This document shows positions 42,660-61,010 of a stretch of DNA of 64,000 nucleotides, one piece after another. Within the stretch, counting starts at the first letter, position 1. Every line of letters begins with the position of its first letter. This stretch comes from Triglochin maritima (Eukaryota > Streptophyta > Magnoliopsida > Alismatales > Juncaginaceae), in contig OY821777.1 of assembly GCA_963682175.1 (NCBI GenBank), positions 20,914,001 through 20,978,000 on the forward strand. The letters run 5' to 3'. The notes below the pieces were generated by a model. That model saw only the letters and a program-made list of their open reading frames with translations. It was not told where the DNA came from and searched no databases. Both the position numbers and the translations under genes were made by a program.

Positions 42660-44336
42660 TGTAGGATCTACTAGCCCCTAAACTTAGTCTAAAGGGGGGG
42701 GGGGGGTGAATAGACTAATTACGGTTTTTTAGATAACTATACCAAATTCAAAGATAAGACAATAATATTAAAGAGAGAACAAACAAACCACTACTCCGGA
42801 TGTATAGAGGTTTGGATCCAACCACCGGATCCTAGTCCTCTCTTACGAATTGCTCTTACTCGAGCAACTTCGCGTACTCCACTAATCTGATCTCCGTTGC
42901 GGGCCGAGATCACGCCTTTACACCATAAGCTTTGCGAACACCCTCGCCTAACTTGGACCACCTTCTCACAATCTGAGAATAGCTTCACTCCGGAAGCTTG
43001 TACAACTCTTGAAGAACAATACTTCAACAACTAATCTTGGGCACTTGAAATGAATGATGCAATCTAGTGATGGTGATTTCAAGTGAGAAGATAAGAGCAC
43101 AAGGGTTTAGAGCAAATTGAGAGTAGTAATGAGATGTTGAGCTTAGAGAAAGATTGGTGGTTTTGTATGAGTGTTCTAAGCTCTATTTATATGCTTTAAA
43201 CAAGTTCTAGCCTTTGGGATTGAAGTGGTCAAAAATATGTGCAAGAAAACACAATTCAGAAATGACAAGACACGTTTCTGGCAACAAACGGTCGACCAGA
43301 TCGTGTTACACGGTCGACCAAAATAAAGCAGTTTTCGGTTCGGTCGAGCGAAGATGCTAATGGTCGATCCTATTTGGCTAGAACTTAAGTGATCGGTAGA
43401 ACGGTTTGGAATACCAGTTCGACCGAAAAGAGACAGTAGGACTAGGTCTGGAAAAGACTTAAGTATCGGTCGACCGTAAGTAGAGTTTCGGTCGATCGGT
43501 TGACATGTTTGATTTGAGACCCGATAACAACAAGTGTAATCGGTCGAACTAGGTGAGTGCAAAGTTCGACCGAAAATGCCCATTAAGAATGAGATAGGGA
43601 AGAATCAAGATTCGGTCAACCGTAAAGGGAAATCCGGTCGACCGAAAGACTAAATCCAAAATAAGGTTAGTTAGGAAAATGTGTATATGACTGTTGGAGT
43701 ACACGACAAGTATAACAATCATAATAATTACAAATACGGAAAACATTCGGTCGAACATATATCAAGTTTCGGTCGACCGAAAGTCTCACTAAATGGACAC
43801 ATGTCGACAAATGATTGGTATTGGGTAAACTAATTTCTCACTCGACAAGGTGAGACGGTCGAACAGAAGGAAAAGTCGGTCGACCGATTTACGACAGGCA
43901 AACCAGATAGAATAAACAGTCAAACGGGTGAAGAATATCGGTCGACTGTGTGAGACAAATTTTGTTGCCTGGGAAGGTCTGGTGAAAATCAGTCGAACCA
44001 AAAGATTCTACCGGTTGACCGATTTAGTGCAGATTTCCTGTTCTAAGGTTCTAATGAGTTTGGTTGAATTTCTAATGAAGTCTAGGATATCCTAAGTGAT
44101 GTGTAATGCAGTGAATCATGGATTTCAAGTGCCAAGTTACATTTGAGGCCTAAATACATGGAATTTAAACATAACTACTCTTCAATCTTCATCTTTAATT
44201 TAACTCAAACTTGAATCCTGAAATGTTAGATAACACACATATATGCAAGCAATGATATTCCAATTGATACATGTTTTTATTGAAATGTTGATTAATCATC
44301 AAAACAGATTAACGATTATTAGCCAAAAAGCCAACA
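42660..44336 (-). repeat. LTR-C, complete LTR in minus orientation (1677 bp)
   Basis: On the minus strand it starts TGTTGGCTTTTTGG (44336) and ends GATCCTACA (42660), followed by the primer site, so it is a 5' LTR. Motif pairs lie at 43292/43314, 43344/43364, 43397/43419, 43470/43492, 43544/43566, 43616/43638, 43751/43773, 43859/43880, 43920/43942 and 43993/44015, nearly all 20-22 bp apart. Apart from these motifs I see little similarity to LTR-A. A G run (about 42692-42707 on +) lies near its 3' end. Confidence 0.75.
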
Positions 44337-44545
44337 AATATAAATATAGAAAATTTTCAGATCTTATAATATAATTTATATTTGGGATAAATGAACGAAG
44401 ATACCAATGAAATCGTAAAACAATCAAATTTTAACTTGCCGCCTAATGAATTCGTGAAAATACTTTAGTTTAACAAATTAGATACAAATATGAATTGGAT
44501 ATTACCGTATATACTCTTAACCTTACAAATGTCATGTTTGTTATA

Positions 44546-45074
44546 GGGTTAATTACAGTTTGCCCCCCCTGAACTATGCATTGGTATCACTTTCCCCCCT
44601 GAAGTTTCAAAGTTAATAGTTACCTCCCATGAACTTTAATTTTGTAACACTTTGCCCATTGAACTTCAAAAACTCATTATTTAACACACATTCGACGTTT
44701 TTTTCCTAATTGTTTTTGTTGTATCCCTAATACACTCCTAAACCTATATTTACGTGAAAGTTTGGATCGAAACGGATGTCGGATATGGTTAGAATTTGGG
44801 TCGGATTGAGTGTCAATCTGACCCAAATTTCAATAATATCCGACCTCCATTTTGATCCAAACTTTCATGTAAATATAGGTTTAGGAGTGTATTAGAGATA
44901 CAACAAAAAAATTAGGGAAAAAACGTTGAATGTTGTTAAATGATGAGTTTTTGAAGTTCAATGGGCAAAATGTTACAAAATTAAAGCTCAGGGGAGGTAA
45001 TTGTTAACTTTGAAACTTCAGGGGGGCAAAATGATACCAATGTATAGTTCAGGGGGGTAAACTGTAATTAGCCC
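44546..45074. mobile_element. Mutator-type MITE (529 bp) with 9-bp duplication
   Basis: Perfect TTTGTTATA duplications lie at 44537-44545 and 45075-45083. Terminal inverted repeats start GGGTTAATTACAGTTTGCCC and end GGTAAACTGTAATTAGCCC. The inversion runs through almost the whole element, with a centre near 44810. It is non-coding. A 9-bp duplication is typical of Mutator-family transposition. Confidence 0.92.
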
Positions 45075-45083
45075 TTTGTTATA

Positions 45084-45410
45084 ATAGTTAAACAATTTTC
45101 ATATTGTGCAATGTATTCCATGGATTCAATTGATAACATCAAATGTTACCCCAAGCACAATCTTCTCAGACTCATTGTTCTCTCACTTGAAAGAGATAAG
45201 GACAATAAAAAAAATATACGATAAATGATCCACTAATATGGACGTAAAGCATGTGGGTATTGCGGCTCACATCGAAGGTAAAATTAGCTAAGTATGGTTT
45301 GATATATCATAGAAGCATATCTCAATGGAAAAGATACATTTACAAAATGTCTCGTACTGCAAAATACCCAGTGGAAAAAGAGATCCACTCCAAAGTATGA
45401 CTTAAGAGCA
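45084..45410. other. No recognisable feature
   Basis: Unique-looking AT-rich sequence without a gene. Confidence 0.5.
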
Positions 45411-46030
45411 TGTTTAACCATGCCCGGGTTACCTCAGGCGCCCTGCTCCCTCTCTCCCCCACGTCAGCTTCTCTCTCCGCCACGTCAGCTCACCCCACTC
45501 ACCACAAACCGCCCCTTAACCATGCCCAGGCTACCCACACCCACCATACACTCTCTTTCCTCAACATCATTTATTAATTAAACAATTTTAATTCTTACCC
45601 CACATTTTAACAAATTACATTTTTATTAATTGAAATTACTACATTATTAATTAATACTCAATACATTATCAATTAACCATAACCATGTGTTTAGACCATG
45701 AGTTAATCATCTTAGATCATACTATTAAACCACCTCGACAGGTCGTTCGGGGGAATTTTTTTGGATCTTAAAATTGTTTGATCTGGAAATTTTTGAATCT
45801 TCATCACTTGCAAAAAACTCATTGTAATCCAATCCGTTGCAACAATAATAAAAATTTATCACCCCACATTACTAAAAAATACCTAATACATTATCAATTA
45901 ACTATAATAACAAAACCTATACTAAAATATATAAAAAAACAAAAAAAAAAAATCGACGCCCGTGCATCCATTCGGGTGCTCCGGCACCCGAATGCACGCC
46001 CGGGTGGGCGCCCTCCCCTGGTCTAAGGAA
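45411..46030. mobile_element. Possible PIF/Harbinger-derived MITE
   Basis: The left side has GAGCATGTTTAACCATGCCCGGG with an internal second TTAACCATGCCC. The right side has a hairpin ATTCGGGTGC/GCACCCGAAT and a CCCGGGTGGGCGCC segment. On the minus strand at about 45700-45830 a short frame reads NEFFASDEDSKI, like the N-terminus of PIF-associated Myb-like proteins as I remember them. Ends are not defined. Confidence 0.35.
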
Positions 46031-46366
46031 GACATGAAGTTGGTCGAGGGAAGTAAAACATTTTACTCCAAATGCAAGTTGAAATTCCATTGCTGTAGTT
46101 AATTACGTTTTAGTGAAAATGATGCTGGATTACTTTCGATTTGGAACCAGAACCACATGTCCAAAGTGAAGGTAGGTATAGGAAATTCTAGGCGATAAAA
46201 AGAATTTTAAATATCTGACTTCCCAACGGCACGAAGAATCTCATTCTCACCGCCCAACGCAAGTCCTGATCTGCAAACCCCATCCGAATTCCGGACCTCC
46301 AACTAAATTCCCGCACCCAAGAGCACCTTATCCAGTCCCTTACCTTAATTTTCCAATCTCCCCTCC

Positions 46367-46461
46367 CACGTGAAACCCCAGCGCGCCAAATCTCCCGCTC
46401 CAAACCCTTCCCTTCTATTTGTCCCCCAAACCCCCTCCCACTCCAAACCCTAACCCTAACC
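46367..46461 (+). promoter_or_regulatory. FBL17-like promoter motifs: G-box, E2F site, telo-box
   Basis: CACGTG lies at 46367-46372. GCGCCAAA at 46383-46390, within GCGCGCCAAA, is the reverse of the E2F consensus TTTSSCGC. AAACCCTAACCCTAAC, a telo-box, lies at 46445-46460 directly before the ATG. E2F sites and telo-boxes are typical of plant genes active in S phase, and Arabidopsis FBL17 is known to be under E2F control. Confidence 0.7.
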
Positions 46462-49400
46462 ATGCCCAAACCCGCCCTCTCCGCCAAGAAGCGCGGCAGC
46501 TACAACTGCGGTCGCTGCGGTCTCCCCAAGAAGGGCCACGCGTGCCCTTCCTCCACCGACCCCATCCCTCCTCCCTCCACTCCCCGCCTCCGTCGCCGCG
46601 CCCTCTCCTTCGACGACGAGGTGGAAGAGGTCGTGAGCGAGGATGACGACGGGGTGGTGGTGGTCGATGGGGCGGAGGTCCCGAGCGGGTGCTTGGTCGA
46701 GGTGCTTCGGCGGTTGCCGCCGGTGGGGCTGATGGCGGCGGCCGCGGTCGGGAGGGGGTGGAGGGAGTGCGTTAGGAGGGTGTGGAGGTCGACCGAGGAG
46801 GTCCGGCTTAGGGTTCCGGCGAGAAGCCAGGTTGGGTTTGTGGGATCTGTTTTGCAGAAGTGTGAGGGGCTTGTTAGGCTCTCGCTGAGGATGGAAAGGT
46901 AAGGGATCGGTTGGTGGATGATCGGATTCGGACCGTTATGACTGTTGTGATCGAGAACCTTAAAACTAAAAATAATGCTTAAGTGATGTTTCTTTTGCTG
47001 GATCGGAGTTTGTTTGTGCCGATTTGGCGATTGGGTTCGGGGCATGTGGGTTTGAGGATTGCGGTGTGTGATCGGGGTTTTGGATTTCGGAAAAAGGTCC
47101 TGTGATGACAACTTTGGTGGTGGATATTGTTTGCTTGGGTGTGTGGTTTTAGGTGTGTAGGTTTAGATCGGTTTCATTGGTGTTTGTTGATCGTACATGT
47201 GGATTTGAGGATGATCAGGATAGATTTTAGCTCAGAAATTGAAGGATGAGGATGATCTATCAAGTGGATTCTTATGGCTGAGGGTTTTTGTGAAGGATCT
47301 GTTGATCTTGTTGGAGAAAGGTTGTGAAAAGGATCGGAATAACAGATCTGAAACTATGGGATCTTAGTATGTTATCGACAAAATAAAATGTTTTCCTTGA
47401 AATTGGGAGGGTTTGGGCTTTTAGTCCAGATCAGTCATCAGTTCCTAGGATGGTGTTTAGTTGTTAAATATCTCATCTTGGATCTGTTTTTTTTCTCTGA
47501 TCAGATGCTCGCATCTGTGGTTTCTGAGCCAAGTATCAGCCTACGAGGTAGATCTAAGTGAAAAGATTAAGCATCTTGATGATCAATGGTCGGATCTCAC
47601 ACCTTTTAGCCTGTCTTTTATATGTGATTAATGGCGATTACATAAATGATCTTTGAACTAAACCTTAGTTGGCATACAAAAGAAAACCCTCGGTGGGTTT
47701 TAAGGTAGAGCTGTAGTGGATGCTCTGATCTTATCTTGAAATGATCTGAAGCAGGAAATATTAGTTTTTGTGGTGACATTCACTACTTGCTGCATAATGG
47801 ACAATAATGTGATTGATTTCCAAGCTGGGCCATTTGTGTACCTGGATCTCTATCGTAAAATACATCTGATATGAACATTTTTTTGTCCTGAAGAAGTAAA
47901 GGAAGCTAATGGTAATTCAGATATCAGATGTACTAATGTTGTTTTTGCCTCTAGATTTTTGCAATGCAATCAATAGAGCCTTCATCTTTGCAATGTAGTG
48001 CATGCCTTTTGTTGTGTTGTTATGTTTATGAGAATTTCTATTGACCTTCTCATGTCTTGGTGTCCAGCTAATTTCCTGGTTTGTTTATTGCAGTGATTTT
48101 GATGCTACTCTCTTAGCTTGCATAGCATTCTCCTGCACCAACCTTGAAAAACTGGAAATAAGTACTGCAGATAGTGCAGTCAACCGGCTCACTGGGTAAG
48201 TGTCTTCCTGTCCCATATGGGTTCAACTATCCTTCAATTTCCCAATTTTGTTTGCCTCTTCTGTTGCCTTTATTGTGGGTTTTTAGCTATACTTTTCATT
48301 ATGTATCCCTTTTCCTCTGTGCATCCCAGAAATGACTTGAGTCGATTTGTTTCTGAGAAAAGATCTCTTTCAAGTCTTCGAATTGAAGGATGCACCAATC
48401 TTGGTTATTTGAACCTGTGTTCCTCTAGCCTCTCAAGTTTGTGGCTATCAGATTTGCATTGTGTTTCCAAAACGGTAATATAATATGCATGAGCAGTATT
48501 ATGCTTATCTTGCTGTCCGTGTATTTACTCCACCCTCTTGTCTACATCTAATTGTGCCTATCTGTCTGTCTAGGTTATTAACTGCCCCAATTTGAAGGAG
48601 CTTTCTTTTGATTTCTCACGTCAAGAGAATGATACAACAGATCTTGCTACAATGATGGAAAATCTTGGTATGACGTGCCCACGATTGAGAAATGTTCATA
48701 TTGCATCCACTCGGCTATGCAATGCAGCTGTACTAGCTCTGGCAGCTGCAAACTTGAGGTAGTGTAATTCTTTGAATCTTGGTCGTGGCATTTTTGTATT
48801 AGTGTTTCAGGTCCTGTGAGCTTAGTAAACCACTTTCTTACGATCATGAACAACACAATCTAGAAAGATTTGTTTTCTTATAGATCATTTTCTAAATGAC
48901 TGGTGATATATATGTGCTGGTTTACAGTGTTTTTCCTTTGCCTTTTGGATTAATGTAACTGTTTTTATTCCTTCTTTTCTTATATTTTGCCCTTGCATTT
49001 TAGTTTTTGGTATTAAATTTATAATATCTGATCTTCTTGCAGAGGACTGCGAATGCTTTCTTTGCTTCTGGGGTCAAAAATCACTGATTCAGCTGTTGCT
49101 TCTATTGTCCAATGCTACACTGATCTGGAACTGCTTGATTTGAGTGGGTAAGTGGCTTATTTTTTGAATTTATTCTTACCATAACCAAATGAGTATGCTT
49201 TTCTTCCAAACACATGCCGCTATTCCTCATACATGCTGCCGTTCTTTCCCGACTACAGCTCAAACATCAGTGACAGTGGCATTGAAATGATATGCAATGT
49301 TCTTCCCAACACATTGTCCAGGCTCCTCCTTGCACTCTGTCCAAACATAACATCGAGTAAATTCTTTTTGCCTGTTTGCTTTTGTTGTAATATTTACATT

Positions 49401-51974
49401 TTTGTGGGACTAGATTGTAATTTATCTTTTCCACTTCTATTGACTTCTTAGGTGGGATTCAATTTGCTACTGCTCAGTTGCCCTTCCTCCGAGTTGTAGA
49501 CTGTGGGATGAGCATGTACGATGCTAGTTCCCAAATTGAGAATCTTGAAGAAAGTGGGTCCAAGAAAATTGCTGATGGTGAACCTAAAAGTTTCCATAAA
49601 TCAGTAATTGCGAGCCCACAATCGATGTACCAAAAGCTGATTATCAAACATGCACGATTGAAGAAGCTGAGTTTGTGGGGTTGTTCCGGCTTAAATGTGA
49701 GTGTTAATGTCTAAATTGTCAGCAAATTTTTGGTTTTCATTTAGTTTCTAATTTTCCCCTGTTTGTCCAGGCATTGTATCTGAATTGCCCGGAGCTTTAC
49801 GATCTCAATTTAAATTCGTGCACCAATTTGATTCCTGGTTTGTAGCTTATTCTAGACAAGTGTTATATTATGCAGTTTAGTAAATAGTACAAGGTTAACA
49901 AATTTTATTCTTGACATACATTTCAGAGAGATTATTGCTTCAATGTCCCAGTCTTGAGAAGGTGTATGCATCTGGGTGCCATGATATATTAATTGGAGCA
50001 ATTCAAAAACAGGTATTCCTCCTTTTTTTGATATAGTTCTTATTGAATAATTGATGACCAGTTTTCTGCCATTTTTTCTTTGGCATTTGGTAAAAAACTA
50101 TCAGAATGGATTGGATTATTTTTCTATAACTGTGTGGAGACATCACAGAAACTCATTACTTCTAGATAGAAATAATGAAATTATACAAGTGTGGATAATG
50201 ATTAAGTTCAAGGCATTTGGTAATTTGACACCTGCCCACTCAAACCATACAATTGTTTAGACCTGAGAGTGAGCTCTGATAGCTATTATATTAATTTATA
50301 GTTCACGTGAATGATAAGTTAACTTTTACAAATTAATAATGTATTGTATACTTATAATTTGTAAAAGTTAAATTGTTATTTATATGAGTTATAAATTAAA
50401 GTACCTGGTACCGATGAAAAATTTGATACCTTGCACTCTTGCTGAGTAAGTCCAATTTAATGAGCATAACTATGCGCTGGCAGACATGAGAAAGTGGTTT
50501 GATTTAGCATTTAGTTAAAGTCATAACTATGTCATATGATCGGAAATAAAGAAACTACGATCATGGCTTGGGTTTTTTGTTTTCTTCTGAACCTGTCATT
50601 GGAAAGACTTTATTTGCTATTTTGGTGAAATATGTATGCATATCTCGACCACTTGGAAGTACATGGATAGAACTTGAAACATTGGAACCTATAGATCACT
50701 TCGTTTAGAAATTGTCAAAATATCTTAGATTTTTATTGAACCACTAATTTTTCAAGCACTTATTTAGCACATATTAAGTATACAAGTAGATGAATAACAC
50801 TTTCAGAGCAATATATAAAAATAGTTACTAAAGGGTTGCAAACCACACAAAAAGTACATTACTTACATCTCAAAAAGTGAACATATTCTTGAATTATGTT
50901 GGATATCTTGATTTCACTCGATTCTTTTTTTCTTCTTATCCATTATGACAGTTCATAATGTGACCTGACACCATAGGCATAACATGCTCCCACCCAGTAA
51001 ACACACTTTTGAAGTCATCTTTGTAGTTTGTCAGTAAACACACTTTTGACACCATAGGCATAACATGAAAATTAATGCTCTACATAACTTACATCTTTGT
51101 AGTTCATTAAAATGAAGTTCTATTATTGATCATATGAAGAGGTCACTGAGAGGTGTATACTTGTAGATGAACAAGGTTGATGAGCTTTGGTCCTGGTGTT
51201 CTGAATTTTGTTAAAAATGCTCTAAATTGGAAACTAAGGTGAATTTCGTTTTGTAATTTCAAGAAATTGAATGACTAGAAAATTTTAATGAGATGAGTGG
51301 AAATGCTAACACACTTCTTATGGCCATGTTCTTAATCGTATAAGGCCAATGACACAATACTGTGTTGGTAAAAGGAATCTGAATCATGATTGAATTCTTG
51401 ATGAGTAGGTTTCTTAGACAAGTTTTGAGGAAAAAATGTTTCCAAGTCAACCTGAAAAATTCTTCTGGAGAAAGCTTATACTTATATAGTTGTAAAGATA
51501 AAACCTCTCCATTGAAAGCACTAGTGTAAATTTCTATTTCTGGGGCATAGTGGTTACTGGTTAGTCCTTTCTGGATCATTGGGTCTATGAAAAGTAATGC
51601 TCTACATGGCAGGCTAAGTTGGAATTTTTTTCTTCACATTGTAGCAAATTCAATAAGTTGACCTTGTAAAGTCAGGACCTTCAGTTTTTTTTTCTGTCAT
51701 TTGGATATGATTTGATCCCAACCCATTTTGTAGATTCATAAAGAAGACTCTTTCTTTCAAAATCATCTTCCTTGCAAACGTCTGGCTGATGGTTCCAAGA
51801 GAGTCCAAGCTCCTGATTTTGTAGACCAGGTATTTTAAAAGACCATGCCTGTAATATCTTCTTTAAGTTTTCTTATCACCGTAACTGACGCTGCCTCAAT
51901 GAATTCTGCAGTCATCTGATGACAGAAAGCTTAAAAAGCCCTGGCTGATAAAATGCAAATTACAATGTGATTAG
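46462..51974 (+). CDS. FBL17: FBL17-like F-box/leucine-rich repeat protein (542 aa)
   Basis: Eleven exons: 46462-46898, 48094-48195, 48330-48474, 48574-48758, 49043-49147, 49259-49356, 49452-49696, 49771-49837, 49927-50012, 51734-51829 and 51912-51974. All borders are GT-AG and phases agree through to TAG. The N-terminus has a small Cys-rich motif (CGRCGLPKKGHAC). An F-box follows at about residues 70-125 (VPSGCLVEVLRRLPPVGL, ending WRSTEEVRLRV). The rest is leucine-rich repeats of the Cys/Asn type (LRIEGCTNLGYLNL, LKKLSLWGCSGLN). FBL17 is the SCF subunit that marks KRP/CDK inhibitors for degradation, allowing S-phase entry and pollen mitosis. The name rests on overall layout and the N-terminal motif, not a search. 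Intron 9 (50013-51733) is the largest. No lesion is seen. Confidence 0.75.
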
Positions 51975-53240
51975 CCTCGTATATTATGCTGATATTTTAG
52001 ATCCTGAACAACTATACTCGTCGAAATGTATTAGTTTGGGTTTGCATCTGCATCCCTTGCTTGTTGGCTGTCCTGCGCATTTTCCAGAGATCCCACACGA
52101 GTCGAAGGCTGTATCCTGTCCATTTTCCAGATCCCACGGGAGGGCTCTGGACTGATTGCTGTACCCCCATGAACATATAGTCTGTTGCTGGCATGTACTG
52201 TAATCACAAAATTGGCCGCAGGCCCTGTCTAAATAATGTGTAGAACTTGGGAACATGTTTATTAGTACAATGGGATCATTGTTCTCAAATTAAAATGTAA
52301 CATTTACTTCATATTTGAATTCAAATTCTTAGCCTTGGTCATGTTTTTATACTAAGGTTTGTTTCATGCCTAATTGAAGTGTAAACATCAAATACAGCCT
52401 ACTTTTAGCCCCACGTGAGGTGAGCTGCTGCTAGTCTGGAAATGTTCCATGGTTCTTTGTCCAGGTGCCCTCCAACGAGCCATTGAGTCGGATCGAGTTG
52501 AGCTCGGTTCGATCTCGGGTCGAGTTTGAACGTTAAAGTTTTAAGTCAGGAGAGGTTTGCTCGATTACAACCCAACTAAAAGTGAGTAGTAGGTAATTTT
52601 CCCCCCTCCAAATACTCTTAAAATAAAGGGAATTATTTGTCTGCAAATTACTTAAATCGTCCGTGATAATTATCATTTGTCTTTTATATTTTATTTAATA
52701 TTTATTTTATTTCGTATCTTAAAGTAAGATTTGTGTCTCAATTTTCCTTATTTTACTAGAATTAAGAGTGTAAATAGCGTGAGTAATACTCGTATACCTG
52801 GTCACCCGCCCCGGTCGAGTACATGTATGAGTACAAAAACTCATACCTGTATAACCATGGGGGGAGACGTCTCAAAAAAATGTCTCATATAAGTTGATTT
52901 TTTTTAGGATAAATTATCCTGCTGGATTTAGACGTTTCGTCGTACATTTCTTTTGTGTTAGTTCCGGTAGAGTGAGGAAAACTGACACATAAGTCTCATT
53001 TTAAGATACAAAGACGAAATGTGTATTAAATGGAACAAGAATGATAAAATAATAATTATTACGGACAATTTAAGTAATATGTGGGTCACGAATAATAATT
53101 CCCAAAACAAGAACAACTAAGTTTTCGTCGAAAACCCCCGACACAGAATCTATTAAATCCCAAGTACTAGTTAAATTTTCTCAAACCCAAAAAAAGAAAA
53201 CCAGATAATCTCTGTTCTTTTTCTCTCCGTCGGAGTTCAG
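51975..53240. other. Intergenic region between the FBL17-like gene and the kinase gene
   Basis: It holds the 3' end of the first gene and the presumed promoter of the second. A GAGTCGGATCGAGTTGAGCT-type segment at 52483-52530 may be a worn repeat. No gene, clear TATA box or transposon end is visible. Confidence 0.55.
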
Positions 53241-59216
<5,976 letters not shown>

Positions 59217-59588
59217 TACTAACAAGCTTCGATAATATAATCTGATCAATGATCTGCTGTACCATTATGTTTGTGTACAAAATCAAATTTTGCAATACCA
59301 TCAGTTTGTGTCATCTCCTTCTTTTAGATTATACTCGTCAGTAAGTTTATTAATGCAAAGGATTCATTCCTTCTGTCGAGCAAGGAAATGTAAACAGAAG
59401 ACCTTATCTTTATTTCATGAAAATAATTTTTCCCTTCCACATATATATTGTTCTCTGGGTACATAGTATTCTCCCATCTGTTGTTGGCTCAAGACTTGAT
59501 CTTATTCCATTCATAATTATTATAGTTTGGGTGTGAAACATGATAACTATGTCTACAAGTACATTGAAAGAGAAAAATAAAGATGGAA
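59217..59588. other. Spacer between the convergent kinase and DUF247 genes
   Basis: It is AT-rich and holds both 3' untranslated ends. No separate feature is seen. Confidence 0.6.
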
Positions 59589-61010
59589 CTATTTTTGAGG
59601 TATGTAGTAGGAGTAAGCAGCGAAGAAAGATTGCTCGACTGTAAGTATCAGAAGGAAGATTGCTACAATGACCGAGACAATCACCCAGGGGTTGCTGAAA
59701 TAATCTCGCACAAGACCAGCACGCCATCTATGCCATTTGAAGTCATTATACCTCATGACATCCGCAAACAATACTTGCAGGTAATTATTCTCAAAACCAT
59801 AGTGAATCTGTTTGCAGAGGTTGTTGAAGAAACATGCTGTTTCCTTGTCACTGTTCTGTCTGTTGATAAGTATCCCTTTCAAGTGGAGGAATCGAACGTT
59901 GTTTGTGCCGCAATGCAAGAGACAGTCCATTAAGAAAGCGTAATTTGTTACATAAGGCAACACTGGGAAGCATTGTTCAAAAGCGATCAGGTTCCTAAAC
60001 ACCGAGCTGGTGTGTTTACAGACATTCAAGCTTGGTATTTCCATCACTCCTTTGGAAAATGTTACATCCATGAAGCTTTTTGCATTTGGTTTGTGCTTGA
60101 ACTTGACTCCAGCTTCTCGAAGCTCGTTTGCACTTGGAATCCACTGCGGTGTGGGATTTGTAGTGGTCCGTTTCTGATTCAAAGAGGGGGCAATGCATAT
60201 GTGGTGCAAATGGAGGAGATGGTGGATTTGGTGGTTGGATATGACAGGTTTGCAAGGAGCAGTCATAATATGAAGATTGAACGAACCAAGGAACTCCAAT
60301 GCGAGCCCTGCAACATCGGTGCAAGCGTCGCTTGGAGTCTTGAGGAGATCAAAGAGAGTCTCGAGCACAAAGAACGGGATTTGGTTTTCGAGTTTGAGTA
60401 AATCGAACTTTGCCAAGCTCCAAATCCACAACCCCCCGAGTGCTAGCGCCTCCTCTTCCATTTGCATGGCTTTGAGGGTTGGTTTGTCATGTATAACTAC
60501 CTCTAGATCATGCTTCTCCCAGTGTCTCATGAGTAGACGGAGGATGAAGCAACCGTCTAAGAGAAGCATCTCCGAGAATTCATTGGAGGGCAATAGGTGT
60601 GGGGAGATATCACCAGCATAGCATTTCCGGGCACGAGTCTCGTGTTCCTTCATAGCTGCGAGGCACTGATTAAGTAACCACTTGGCTTGCTCTCCCTCTG
60701 AGTGGCGGGAGACAAGGAATTGCAGACATAGCCATTTATACTTCTGCATGGATTGCTCATTCGATGGACATAAAGGATTTCTATTGTTGAAGGGGCCAAG
60801 GGAGACGACGTACGGGTTGTAGGCATCCGGATCACATTCTCGGATGTTGTCTGGGACTTTGAAGATGGTTGGCGGTTGCAGGATGATGTCACGTAAATGC
60901 GACGATTGTGTGTGCCTTGGGGGTAACTCCCATACTCTCTTTTGAATGGATTCCGCCCAAGGCTCGTCGCATGGGTCCAACAGACACTTGCGAAAGAAAT
61001 TGGTGGGCAT
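59589..61010 (-). CDS. DUF247 (UPF0481) membrane protein, 473 aa
   Basis: A single-exon gene from ATG at 61010 to the stop at 59589. DUF247 signatures appear in order: IFKVPDNIRECDPDAYNPYVVSLGPF at residues about 50-75, FSEMLLLDGCFILRLLM near 145, WSLAKFDLLKLENQIPFFVLETLF near 195, AGVKFKHKPNAKSFMDVTFSKGVMEIP near 300, and the FRNLIAFEQCF segment near 335. A single membrane helix (WVIVSVIVAIFLLILTVEQ) lies close to the C-terminus, as usual in the family. The family is large in plants; a few members act in self-incompatibility of grasses or in resistance and sex determination, most are unstudied. Length is normal and no lesion is visible. The upstream region holds no obvious TATA box. Confidence 0.92.
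   Translation of the reverse strand: MPTNFFRKCLLDPCDEPWAESIQKRVWELPPRHTQSSHLRDIILQPPTIFKVPDNIRECDPDAYNPYVVSLGPFNNRNPLCPSNEQSMQKYKWLCLQFLVSRHSEGEQAKWLLNQCLAAMKEHETRARKCYAGDISPHLLPSNEFSEMLLLDGCFILRLLMRHWEKHDLEVVIHDKPTLKAMQMEEEALALGGLWIWSLAKFDLLKLENQIPFFVLETLFDLLKTPSDACTDVAGLALEFLGSFNLHIMTAPCKPVISNHQIHHLLHLHHICIAPSLNQKRTTTNPTPQWIPSANELREAGVKFKHKPNAKSFMDVTFSKGVMEIPSLNVCKHTSSVFRNLIAFEQCFPVLPYVTNYAFLMDCLLHCGTNNVRFLHLKGILINRQNSDKETACFFNNLCKQIHYGFENNYLQVLFADVMRYNDFKWHRWRAGLVRDYFSNPWVIVSVIVAIFLLILTVEQSFFAAYSYYIPQK

Noticed and set aside
46445..46460. Interstitial telomere repeat
   Set aside because: Only about two CCCTAA units are present, directly before a start codon. A telo-box promoter motif fits better.
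46500..47111. Minus-strand 203-aa frame over FBL17 exon 1
   Set aside because: It is antisense to a GC-rich coding exon and extends into intron 1 without any domain.
59583..60621. Plus-strand frames opposite the DUF247 gene
   Set aside because: They are shadow frames. The minus-strand frame has the family motifs and a membrane helix.
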